This document shows positions 5,445-12,690 of a stretch of 12,922 nt of DNA, in pieces (within the stretch, counting starts at the first letter, position 1; each line of letters opens with the position of its first letter). This DNA comes from an uncultured Clostridia bacterium (GTDB taxonomy: Bacteria; Bacillota; Clostridia; Christensenellales; UBA1242): the NCBI GenBank assembly GCA_934771675.1, contig CAKVMF010000013.1, positions 1-12,922 of the forward strand, in the 5' to 3' direction. The position numbers and the translations under genes were made by a program. Under the pieces are notes generated by a model. It had not been told where the DNA came from and searched no databases. It worked only from the letters and a program-made list of their open reading frames with translations.

Positions 5445-7422
5445 TTAACACCTCACTAGAAATTTCATCAATCGAATTAACACCGATTGCATAATTTGCA
5501 TTATCAGAGATAACTGTCACACTCACAGTCCCAAAAAAATCAACAACCTTTGTGTAACACGCTGGATAATTATTTTTATCATAAGCAAAAGTTTCATTTT
5601 TAACATAGTAACAATTTGCAAGAGGATAACCATTAATTGATGTTTGAATCAAACCAACTATTCCAAAAAATTTAACACTTCCTACATTTTTTTCATCCAA
5701 AGCTGCAAAAGTTGTTGAAGCATAGCAATTTGAAATAACACCATTTCCTGAATTACTATAATAGTAGTTGTTAAGTCCAACAATACCACCCGCAAAACCA
5801 ACACTTGAAGCATTTAAAGTTATATTTCCCTCAAAAGCTGAATGGTCAATAATCGAAGACGAAAATCCGGCAACACCACCCGCAAATGATTGGTTTAGTT
5901 CGGAATTTGCAACAATTGAGCATTTAGCTTTTGAATAAGAAACCTGATTTTCAAAATTTTCATTTTGTGAATGTTGCGAAACAATTCCACCTGAATAACA
6001 ATATCCCGCAACTGCAGTAGTTTTTATATCACCAAAGTTTCGACAATTTGTTATTGTTCCAACATTTTGACAAACAATACCACCAGCAAGAACAACAATT
6101 TGCGAATCATTTCCATTGTCGTCTTTTGGAAGCGTCTGAAGTGACGAATCTGAAATCATCTTCCCAAGATTTACACAGTTTGTTATCATACCACTATTTG
6201 TGTTTGCAATTCCAGAAACATTTGGATGCCATTCAATATTCGTTGTTTGACTTAAATTTAAAAAGTTATAACAAGAATTTATTGAACCAACATTTGTTAT
6301 TGTAATTCCAGATATATCAACACTCACACTTTCAAAATCATTTGAAGCAATTTCACAGTTTGAAATTGAACCATAGTTTTCACCAGCAACACCCGAAACA
6401 TAACAATTTGTTTTTCCATTGTTTTTTGCTCTTCCAAAAATTTCAACTTTAACTTGGTCAATAACCCCATAATTTTCAATTGTAATTCCAGATATATATG
6501 TATCTTCTAAAACGGAAAAACTAACATCAATATTAAGAGAAATTCCAACATTTACAACATAACCATACACTTTTTCAGCTAAACATGAAAAGTTTTGCAA
6601 AATTTCACCAGAAATATCAACCGACCCAATTGTTAAGTTTTTAATTGTTCCATTCAAATTTTTAAATAACGGCTTGCTTGTATTTTTCAAAATAAGTTTG
6701 TGAGCATTGCCATCAATTACTCCTGAAAAATTGTCAATCTGAATTTCACTTGAAAGTTCAATATCATTGCAAAGCTTGTAATATTTTTTCTTTTTAGAAA
6801 GTGCTGCAACAAATTCACTTTCATTTGTAATCAAAACTGGGCTACTCTTTGTTCCAAGTCCAGATGTTGATCTAACAAAAGCTATTGAAAAACATGAAAA
6901 CAACAAAACAACACTCATTAAACATGCAAGCAATTTAAATTTAAACTTACATTTTCCATTTTGTTTGCTAGGAAAAGCGATTTTGTCATCCTTAACCATT
7001 ATTTCAATATTTTGGTTTAATTTGTATATTTTACATAAAATTTGTGAAATTTCTACAGTTTTATATAAATTTTTATAACGCTTAAGCAACAATTCTCGTT
7101 CATCCAAAATTCCAAGCATCAAAACTGGATAACATTTTGAATCTGAAAGAGCAAATAATTTTAAACTCTTTTTTGAAACCTTAACAAACCTTTTATACAA
7201 ATCAAAAGGTTCATAAACCGTGTCATAATTTCCAATGCGAAGCAAACTTTTTTCATATTTCGATAGTATGCTATATGCACCATAAAGATACAAAACTGAA
7301 AGCAACGGAAATCTTCCATAGCAGAGATTAAAATCTGTTTGCCAGACGAAAAGACTTGAAAATAATTTCAAGTCATCTTTCTTGATTGCTTCAAAAATTT
7401 GTTCCGCCTTTTTCTGTTCCAT
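5428..7422 (-). CDS. Membrane-anchored protein: ankyrin-like cytosolic domain, one transmembrane helix, extracellular GLUG-type beta-helix
   Basis: This 664-residue bitopic protein has three parts. Residues 1-150 are helical and lack a signal peptide; IFEAIKKDDLKLFSSLF and GRFPLLSVLYLYGAYSILS (9-54) look like degenerate ankyrin repeats. A basic patch (K153-K163) precedes one hydrophobic helix (about 164-183), so the N-terminus should face the cytoplasm. Residues 190-664 are rich in N, G, S, V and I. They carry about eight turns of the form (S/A)G(I/V)xxxNxGxIxNC, e.g. VSGVAGENYGSISNC (342-356), VSGIANTNSGMITNC (402-416), LAGGIVCQNVGTITNC (445-460) and VISNCYA (562-568), typical of GLUG-motif parallel beta-helices. 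Cysteines recur at the same point of most turns. The exported part probably binds something outside the cell while the N-terminus meets a cytosolic partner. SD AGGGGA overlaps the stop of the coiled-coil gene. Its function and family beyond the motifs are not known to me. Confidence 0.85.
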   Translation of the reverse strand: MEQKKAEQIFEAIKKDDLKLFSSLFVWQTDFNLCYGRFPLLSVLYLYGAYSILSKYEKSLLRIGNYDTVYEPFDLYKRFVKVSKKSLKLFALSDSKCYPVLMLGILDERELLLKRYKNLYKTVEISQILCKIYKLNQNIEIMVKDDKIAFPSKQNGKCKFKFKLLACLMSVVLLFSCFSIAFVRSTSGLGTKSSPVLITNESEFVAALSKKKKYYKLCNDIELSSEIQIDNFSGVIDGNAHKLILKNTSKPLFKNLNGTIKNLTIGSVDISGEILQNFSCLAEKVYGYVVNVGISLNIDVSFSVLEDTYISGITIENYGVIDQVKVEIFGRAKNNGKTNCYVSGVAGENYGSISNCEIASNDFESVSVDISGITITNVGSINSCYNFLNLSQTTNIEWHPNVSGIANTNSGMITNCVNLGKMISDSSLQTLPKDDNGNDSQIVVLAGGIVCQNVGTITNCRNFGDIKTTAVAGYCYSGGIVSQHSQNENFENQVSYSKAKCSIVANSELNQSFAGGVAGFSSSIIDHSAFEGNITLNASSVGFAGGIVGLNNYYYSNSGNGVISNCYASTTFAALDEKNVGSVKFFGIVGLIQTSINGYPLANCYYVKNETFAYDKNNYPACYTKVVDFFGTVSVTVISDNANYAIGVNSIDEISSEVLIADEI
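6299..6317 (-). repeat. 19-nt internal repeat in the beta-helix gene, copy 1
   Basis: ATTGTAATTCCAGATATAT on the plus strand is identical to 6479-6497, exactly 180 bp (60 codons) away and in the same frame. It encodes ISGITI at the head of two GLUG turns (residues 370-375 and 310-315). This suggests internal duplication within the beta-helix. Confidence 0.7.
6479..6497 (-). repeat. 19-nt internal repeat in the beta-helix gene, copy 2
   Basis: This is the second identical copy of the 19-nt sequence at 6299-6317, in the same reading frame at residues 310-315. Confidence 0.7.
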
Positions 7423-7429
7423 TATTCCC

Positions 7430-8143
7430 CTATTTTTTCATCTTAACTTGTCGTTCTTCGGCCCATTTGTCTAATATGTCAAAAATATAAGATTCATTAA
7501 CGTCTTGTTTTTCAACTATTTTTTTCAAAAGTTCATTTGATGATGAATATTGACTAACCAAATCACTGATCGTTTTGTTTTCTTCTTCAAGACGCTTAGC
7601 AATATTTTCATTACCATCTTTTACAGATTGAATGGCTTTTGAATTTTCAACAATATTTTCTGCAACTTTTTTATTTATAAAGTCGTTAACTGTTTGCAAG
7701 TTTGCATTGTATGAATCAAGACTTTTTTCCAAGTCTTTAAGATTATATGATTTTTTCTTTTCTTCAATAATCTCATCAAGACGACCAATTTGTTCTTCAG
7801 CCTTTGATTCAATTTCATTAACCGTGTTAATTCTATTTGAAATATCTTCAAATGTTGAAATCAGTTTGTCAACTTCTTCGGTATACTTGTTTGAACTTGT
7901 CAAAAACTGATCAACTTTTCTGGTTAACATTTCAGATTTTTCTGCTTGTTTTGCAAGCAAGTCATAAATTTCTGAAAGTTTCTTTTGAACATCCCCTGAA
8001 AATGCTGCGTCTATTTTTGAAATATCACTTTGAAGCGCTTCATATGTTGACAAAAATTCATGCAAGTCTGATTGAATTGGAACAAGCATTTCTCTATATC
8101 CAACAAACGCATCAATAAGTTCATTTACTTCATTATTATCCAT
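7430..8143 (-). CDS. Soluble coiled-coil protein, function unknown
   Basis: The 237-residue product has no signal peptide, no membrane helix and no recognisable catalytic motif. After a short head (residues 1-22) it is almost wholly polar helix with heptad-like spacing of L/I/V, for example across about residues 30-115, 125-165 and 170-220. It contains a single proline (P22) and no cysteine, and the sequence is rich in E, K, D, S and N. It ends in a basic tail, RQVKMKK. Such proteins usually act as oligomeric spacers or adaptors. Its ATG lies within the last codons of the helicase gene (8-bp overlap ATGGATAA) behind SD AAAGGAG, and its TAG stop is part of the SD of the beta-helix gene 7 nt on. 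This coupling to both neighbours suggests a structural link between the helicase and the membrane protein, which is inference from position. A homologue search could reassign it. Confidence 0.75.
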   Translation of the reverse strand: MDNNEVNELIDAFVGYREMLVPIQSDLHEFLSTYEALQSDISKIDAAFSGDVQKKLSEIYDLLAKQAEKSEMLTRKVDQFLTSSNKYTEEVDKLISTFEDISNRINTVNEIESKAEEQIGRLDEIIEEKKKSYNLKDLEKSLDSYNANLQTVNDFINKKVAENIVENSKAIQSVKDGNENIAKRLEEENKTISDLVSQYSSSNELLKKIVEKQDVNESYIFDILDKWAEERQVKMKK

Positions 8144-10574
8144 TATTTTTCTCCTTTAAAATTTTCAAGTAACTTTTTGTTTGATTATGAATTTTTTTAC
8201 AATTTGCCAAATCCAGTTTAATGGTTTCAACAATCAACTTTTGAGCGTCTTCATTATCTTCAAAGTCGCAGAAAAATTTAACTATATCTGTATCAAGTGT
8301 TGAATTATTTTTCGACTCCAAGCTATCCAAAAAATCAATAAGTTTTTGATCTCCAGAAAGCATAAATTGTTCTTTTGCTTCTTTTATTAAACCAGCTTTC
8401 CAAAGTTTGATGCCAGCATCACGATGTTTGCCTTTAAAAACAAAAAACTGATAAGCATCAATCTTTTCCTGCGCTTGGGTCGCATAAACAGAATTTTCAA
8501 ATCTTGGAATATAGAACCTAGCATTATCAAACTGACCAGCCTTGATAAATTCATTGATTCTAGCCCAAATCTCATCATCATCAATTTCAATTTTGCTAAT
8601 AATTTCCGCAAATTTATCATAAGCTTTTTCAGCTGTTAAACATTCAAAGTTTTCATCAAAAAATGTATCAAAAAGTGGAACTTTTTCATTTTCAAAAACT
8701 ATCAAATTATGTTTTGCCCTAGAAAGCCCAACATAAAACAAATTATAATAATATCTGTAAACTGAATTTTCATCCGCTTCTTTGTGGTTTGTGTTAAACC
8801 TTTCAAGTTTTTGCCATTTATCAAGGTTTGAAGACAAAACATTAACAAGTAAAACAGTATCTCTTTCAAGTCCCTTAATTTCAGCAATTGTCAAAATCTC
8901 TTGTCTGTTAAACAACTTTCTGTATTTTTCTTTTTCTTCTGGAGATGAAACCAAAATTGTGAAGTTTTCAAATTTTTGATTTTTTATCTTTTCCAAAAAT
9001 TCTTTATTAGAAACAAAAATCGCATTTGAAGACGACCCCTCATCCATACTTTCACCAGACAAAACAAAGCTGTGCGTTCCAAACGCCTTAACATTAATTT
9101 TGCTTAAATTGTCCAAAATCTCAACAATCTTTTTGTTGTTACGATAATTACACTCAAGTTCTGCAACATTCGTCAAATCTTGCTTAAACATGATTCGCTT
9201 GAGTCCTGCAAAACTAAAATATGTTGGATTAATCATTTGCAGAGCATCGCCAACAGCAAACAATTTTATTGAAATTGAATCTATTAATCTCAAATTAATT
9301 TCAGTGAAATCTTGAACCTCATCAATAATAGAAAGTGAATATTTTTTCAGTTTTTCTTTATTTTTTAATAATTTTATCGAAATTTCATTGTTATCTGTAA
9401 GATTTTGCGATTTTTTGTAATTTACAAACTCTTTTGCAAGTTCATAAATAACTTCAAGTTCTTGCCTTTCAAAACACTTTTCACGAATTTGCTTATATGT
9501 TTCAAAAGATATCATTTCATTTTGCAAATCAGTTGCAGTTCCAAGAATCATACCATAGATTTCCTTGTAACAAACTGAAAGCGAAATATTTTTTAATTTT
9601 TCAAGCCTATTTTTCAATTGATGATTTTTCATATTTTTAACAAAATCATCAATAAACATGTGCTCATCACAAATATTAATATTTTCATCAAAATATGATT
9701 TGTAGATATCTTCAAGCAAAAAGTAATCAACTTGGTTTTCCAAAAACGAAACTATTCCTTCAAGTCTTTTTATTACATTTGTTTCATTGTCTGCAACAAT
9801 AAAAATTCCAAGTCTATTTTCAATGGCACGTTTTCTGTCTTTATCAAGAAAAACTAATCTTCCATTTTTGTAATCATCAACAAAATTTTTAACCGTGTTT
9901 TTAAAAACTTCAAGTTTATTTTTCGTATCCAAAATAAGACCACGTGAAAAAGTTGAATACAACACTTTCCCAGCATAACCCTTGCAGGCAGCAAAAATAA
10001 TTTTGCTTATACAAATATTTGTTTTTCCGCTTCCTGCAACACCTTGAACCAAAACATTTTCATTTTCAATTGAAACAAGTTTTTGTTGTTTTTCACTAAG
10101 CATAGGAAAGTTTACATAATCACTTCCCGAAACATAATAAAGTTTATCCAAACTTACATCTTCATCGTCAAGACCACTTTTAAACAAACATGAAAAAATC
10201 TTATTTGTTTTGAGATAAATATTAACTCTTTGGTCATTCATTTTAACATTTTCAAATTCACTTAAAACCTTTTCAAAAACAATATCTTTTATAACAACAT
10301 CTTTATCGTGAGTATTTTTTATAGTGACTAAAAATGAAAATGCTTTGTCAATTGTGCTAACTTTAAACTTAATTTTTTCACCATTTGAAAAAGCTTTGTA
10401 AATCTCATCAATTTTCAGTTCAATTGATTCTGCAATTTTCAAAACCAACCTGTCAATTGAAGAGATTTTTTTTGTTTGCAAAAAGAATCTTTCAGTTTTA
10501 AAAATTCTACATTCACTTGAAAGAATTTGTTTATTTACATTAACTTCAATAATAATTTCTTCTGAAAGATTCAT
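8136..10574 (-). CDS. UvrD/Rep-like superfamily 1 helicase with unknown N-terminal domain and helical TPR-like C-terminus
   Basis: This 812-residue protein carries a complete SF1 motor: a Q-like motif LSEKQQKLV (159-167), Walker A GVAGSGKT (178-185), Walker B IIDEVQDF (D418, E419), motif III VGDALQMI (441-448), motif IV CNYRNNKKIV (R478), motif V AEIKGLERDT (564-573) and motif VI YVGLSRAKHN with arginine finger R619. All catalytic residues are present, so ATP-driven translocation on DNA or RNA is expected. Residues 1-155 are a mixed alpha/beta domain I cannot place. Residues 660-812 are helical, with TPR-like phrases (FIKAGQFDNARFYI, LWKAGLIKEAKEQFMLSGDQ), which recalls eukaryotic TRANK1-like UvrD proteins; this is a resemblance from memory. 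No nuclease motif was seen, unlike AddA or RecB. The start is fixed by SD TAGGAG, which includes the stop of the upstream release-factor-like gene 7 nt away. It is the second gene of the six-gene cluster. Confidence 0.9.
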   Translation of the reverse strand: MNLSEEIIIEVNVNKQILSSECRIFKTERFFLQTKKISSIDRLVLKIAESIELKIDEIYKAFSNGEKIKFKVSTIDKAFSFLVTIKNTHDKDVVIKDIVFEKVLSEFENVKMNDQRVNIYLKTNKIFSCLFKSGLDDEDVSLDKLYYVSGSDYVNFPMLSEKQQKLVSIENENVLVQGVAGSGKTNICISKIIFAACKGYAGKVLYSTFSRGLILDTKNKLEVFKNTVKNFVDDYKNGRLVFLDKDRKRAIENRLGIFIVADNETNVIKRLEGIVSFLENQVDYFLLEDIYKSYFDENINICDEHMFIDDFVKNMKNHQLKNRLEKLKNISLSVCYKEIYGMILGTATDLQNEMISFETYKQIREKCFERQELEVIYELAKEFVNYKKSQNLTDNNEISIKLLKNKEKLKKYSLSIIDEVQDFTEINLRLIDSISIKLFAVGDALQMINPTYFSFAGLKRIMFKQDLTNVAELECNYRNNKKIVEILDNLSKINVKAFGTHSFVLSGESMDEGSSSNAIFVSNKEFLEKIKNQKFENFTILVSSPEEKEKYRKLFNRQEILTIAEIKGLERDTVLLVNVLSSNLDKWQKLERFNTNHKEADENSVYRYYYNLFYVGLSRAKHNLIVFENEKVPLFDTFFDENFECLTAEKAYDKFAEIISKIEIDDDEIWARINEFIKAGQFDNARFYIPRFENSVYATQAQEKIDAYQFFVFKGKHRDAGIKLWKAGLIKEAKEQFMLSGDQKLIDFLDSLESKNNSTLDTDIVKFFCDFEDNEDAQKLIVETIKLDLANCKKIHNQTKSYLKILKEKNNG

Positions 10575-10581
10575 GATTCTC

Positions 10582-11550
10582 CTAAATTTTCAAATTACCC
10601 TTTTTTGCTTCGCTAAATTTTATAGTTGCTTTTAACCCACACACATCAAATTTATTTTTATCAATATCAATAACAACTGAAGGCGTTGAAGAAAAAATCG
10701 CATTTTTTAAATTATTTCTTTGAATTTTTATATTATTTTTTAAATTTTCTTCATTTTTTTGCATTATTTTTTGTTTGATTAACTGGATGGCTTTTTCTTT
10801 GTTTTGAGTTTGACTACGTTGGTCTTCACACTTAACAGTTATTCCCGTAGGTTTGTGAATCACTCTTATTGCAGATTCAGTTTTGTTTATATGCTGACCA
10901 CCTGCACCACTTGATTTTAAAGTTTGAATTTCAAAATCATCTTCATTAAGTTCCATTTCTTCCACAGAATTTTTTAAAACAACAATCGTTGCAAAACTTT
11001 CCTTTCCAAACTCCACATATTTTGCAAGCCCATTCAAATTTTTAAGTCGCTCATATGCGCCCTTTCCTTCAATTTCAAAAACATCCGTTTCACCTTGACT
11101 TACCATTTTTAAATCAAAGTCATTTTGTTCACAAAACTTTGATAAAATTTCAGTTAAAATTAATTTTATATTTGAACCATCATCTTTTGAATTGATTTCA
11201 ATTGTAACATTTTCTTGTTTTAGATTTTTGAGTTCAAATAATTCATGATTAATTTTTTCAATCAAATCTTTTTGCTTTTGTTCTATTGAATGTTTTTCAA
11301 TTTCAAAATCTGCATTTTCAATCTGTTTTTCTTGAAAAATGTCATTCAAAGCATCAAGATCAGCAATGTTTTTGTTGTAAGTCAAATAATCTTCAACAAC
11401 TTTGCAGAGTTCATTTTTTCGCCTTTGATAAAACTTTAACAATTTTGCATCAGAAACAATTTCAGGCATTTCAAGATACGACAAAACAGTTTGGTATTCA
11501 TCAGCCAAACCATTTAGTTTTTTCAAATCTTTTTCTTGAAACAATTCCAT
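10582..11550 (-). CDS. Class-I release-factor-like GGQ protein lacking the codon-recognition motif
   Basis: Read from the ATG at 11550, this 322-residue protein has an RF1/RF2-like helical N-terminus (MELFQEKDLKKLNGLADEY onward). It keeps a recognisable start of domain 2 (GAYERLK, 164-170) and an intact peptidyl-hydrolysis motif, SSGAGGQHINKTESA, with GGQ at 217-219, followed by PTGITVKCEDQRSQTQNKEKA. The region that in RF1/RF2 reads GVHRVQRVP(A/V)T or SPF up to HTS is replaced by a shorter GLAKYVEFGKESFA, so the stop-codon-reading tripeptide is missing. The GTGGDEA signature and the C-terminal RTYNFPQxRVTDHR signature are also lost. It probably hydrolyses peptidyl-tRNA in a codon-independent or rescue role rather than acting as the housekeeping RF. 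In-frame TTG (11598) and ATG (11577) lie upstream but at or above the promoter -10, so 11550 is preferred. It is the first gene of the cluster. Confidence 0.82.
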   Translation of the reverse strand: MELFQEKDLKKLNGLADEYQTVLSYLEMPEIVSDAKLLKFYQRRKNELCKVVEDYLTYNKNIADLDALNDIFQEKQIENADFEIEKHSIEQKQKDLIEKINHELFELKNLKQENVTIEINSKDDGSNIKLILTEILSKFCEQNDFDLKMVSQGETDVFEIEGKGAYERLKNLNGLAKYVEFGKESFATIVVLKNSVEEMELNEDDFEIQTLKSSGAGGQHINKTESAIRVIHKPTGITVKCEDQRSQTQNKEKAIQLIKQKIMQKNEENLKNNIKIQRNNLKNAIFSSTPSVVIDIDKNKFDVCGLKATIKFSEAKKGNLKI

Positions 11551-11556
11551 ATGCTT

Positions 11557-11585
11557 ATAATAACAAATTTTTGTCATTTTTTCAA
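11557..11585 (-). promoter_or_regulatory. Promoter of the six-gene cluster, predicted leaderless
   Basis: On the minus strand TTGAAA (11585-11580) is followed after exactly 17 nt by TATTAT (11562-11557). Six bases (AAGCAT) then lead to the ATG at 11550, which would itself be the +1 position. No SD precedes this ATG or the alternative upstream starts. This supports 11550 as the start and a leaderless mRNA. Confidence 0.65.
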
Positions 11586-11626
11586 TTATTATTAACAATT
11601 ATTTTGCATTAAAAACTTAAAATGAT

Positions 11627-11655
11627 TTAGCATTTTCAATAAATTGTGCTATTAT
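11627..11655 (+). promoter_or_regulatory. gpsA promoter with extended -10
   Basis: TTAGCA (11627-11632) lies 17 nt before TATTAT (11650-11655), which is preceded by TGC as an extended -10. The transcript would start near 11662, leaving a short leader with a strong SD AAAGGAGA (11665-11672), 5 nt before the ATG. It is divergent from the cluster promoter, about 40 bp away. Confidence 0.6.
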
Positions 11656-11677
11656 ATTTGTATTAAAGGAGAATGTT

Positions 11678-12640
11678 ATGAATTTTACTTTACTTGGATG
11701 CGGAAGATGGGGCTCATTTATTGCATGGTATTTAAACAAAATTGGGAATAATGTGACAGTCTGGGGACGTGCAGGTTTTCCTGAAATTGAAAATCTTTTA
11801 AAGACCAGAACAAATGAATATGTTACACTTCCTGAATCAATCAAACTCACAACCGATCTTGATGAAGCAGTCAATGCTAGCGAATACATAATTATTTCAA
11901 TAAGCTCGCAAGCCGTGCGTGAACTTATGGGGAACGTTTCAAAAATTGCAGGCTATCAAAATAAAAAATATATTTTGTGCATGAAAGGTATTGAAGAAAA
12001 AACTGGCGATAGACTTTCAACAATATTGATCGAAAACGGAGTTCCAAAAGACAATATCGCAGTTTGGGTAGGACCTGGACACATTCAGTCGTTTGTAAAT
12101 GGTGTTCCTAGCGTTATGATTATTGATTCATACAATGCCGAACTCTCTCTGTTTTTAGCAAAACACCTGCGCTCAGACCTTATAAGATTTTATCAAGGTC
12201 AAGATATTGTTGGTTCTGAAATTGGAGCAGCTTCAAAAAATGTTATGGGTATTGCAGCTGGACTTCTTGACGGAATGGGATTTTCATCTCTAAAAGGCGG
12301 TCTTATGGCACGTGGAGCAAGAGAAATTTCAAGACTCATCAAAGCCTGCGGAGGAAATGAACTTTCAGCATACGGACTTTGCCACCTTGGTGATTATGAA
12401 GCAACATTGTTTTCAAAGTATTCACACAATAGAATGTGGGGCGAATCTTTTGCGCAAAACAAACCATTTGAAAAACTTGCCGAAGGCGTTTCAACATCCG
12501 CAGCTCTTTTAACCCTTGCTGAAAAGGTTGGTGTTGAACTTCCAATAACAAAAACCGTTTATGATGTTATTCATGGAAAGATAACAAAAGAAGTCGCAAT
12601 TAAACAACTCTTTGCTAGAGATAACTTAAAAGAATTTTAA
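11678..12640 (+). CDS. gpsA: NAD(P)-dependent glycerol-3-phosphate dehydrogenase
   Basis: GpsA reduces dihydroxyacetone phosphate to sn-glycerol-3-phosphate, the backbone for membrane phospholipids, in the cytosol. The 320-residue protein begins with a Rossmann fold, LLGCGRWGSFIA (5-16), a variant of GxGxWGTA. The conserved CMKGIE follows with K103, then GPGHIQSF (132-139), where GPSHA is usual. The catalytic-domain signature GSEIGAASKNVMGIAAGLLDGMG (179-201) has lysine K187, and a region ending CHLGDYEATLFSKYSHNRMWG (235-255) carries D239. These match the family GxELgGalKNv and GlGDLxxT...SRN motifs with some drift; GDY for GDL and SHNR for SRN are the visible changes. Family length is about 330, so it is complete. 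The start is set by SD AAAGGAGA. The gene has its own promoter and terminator. Confidence 0.93.
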   Translation: MNFTLLGCGRWGSFIAWYLNKIGNNVTVWGRAGFPEIENLLKTRTNEYVTLPESIKLTTDLDEAVNASEYIIISISSQAVRELMGNVSKIAGYQNKKYILCMKGIEEKTGDRLSTILIENGVPKDNIAVWVGPGHIQSFVNGVPSVMIIDSYNAELSLFLAKHLRSDLIRFYQGQDIVGSEIGAASKNVMGIAAGLLDGMGFSSLKGGLMARGAREISRLIKACGGNELSAYGLCHLGDYEATLFSKYSHNRMWGESFAQNKPFEKLAEGVSTSAALLTLAEKVGVELPITKTVYDVIHGKITKEVAIKQLFARDNLKEF

Positions 12641-12656
12641 AAAAATCGCAAAAATT
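12641..12656 (+). repeat. 3'-end motif, copy 3 (AAAAATCGCAAAAATT)
   Basis: This exact 16-nt copy starts on the base after the gpsA TAA. An A-rich tract including AAAAAATCA follows, resembling the tract after tmk, and leads to the terminator at 12691. Confidence 0.65.
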
Positions 12657-12690
12657 ATAAAATTTTTATGAAAAAATCACGAAAAAAAAG

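Noticed and set aside
9402..9418. A sequence resembling the reverse of the 3' motif (TTTTGCGATTTTTT)
   Set aside because: It lies inside the helicase coding region, is not an exact copy and is not near a gene end.
8136..10574. Helicase as AddA/RecB of a repair nuclease complex
   Set aside because: No nuclease motif, and neither an AddB partner nor a RecC partner is nearby.
10582..11598. Calling the GGQ protein RF2 (prfB) with the 338-residue start
   Set aside because: No SPF or PxT codon motif and no programmed-frameshift site (CTTTGA) is visible, and the extra N-terminal 16 residues lie at or above the promoter -10.
11617..11889. A minus-strand open frame of about 90 codons across the gpsA start
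   Set aside because: It lies antisense to the gpsA promoter, SD and Rossmann fold, has no SD, and its translation is low-complexity with no family resemblance.
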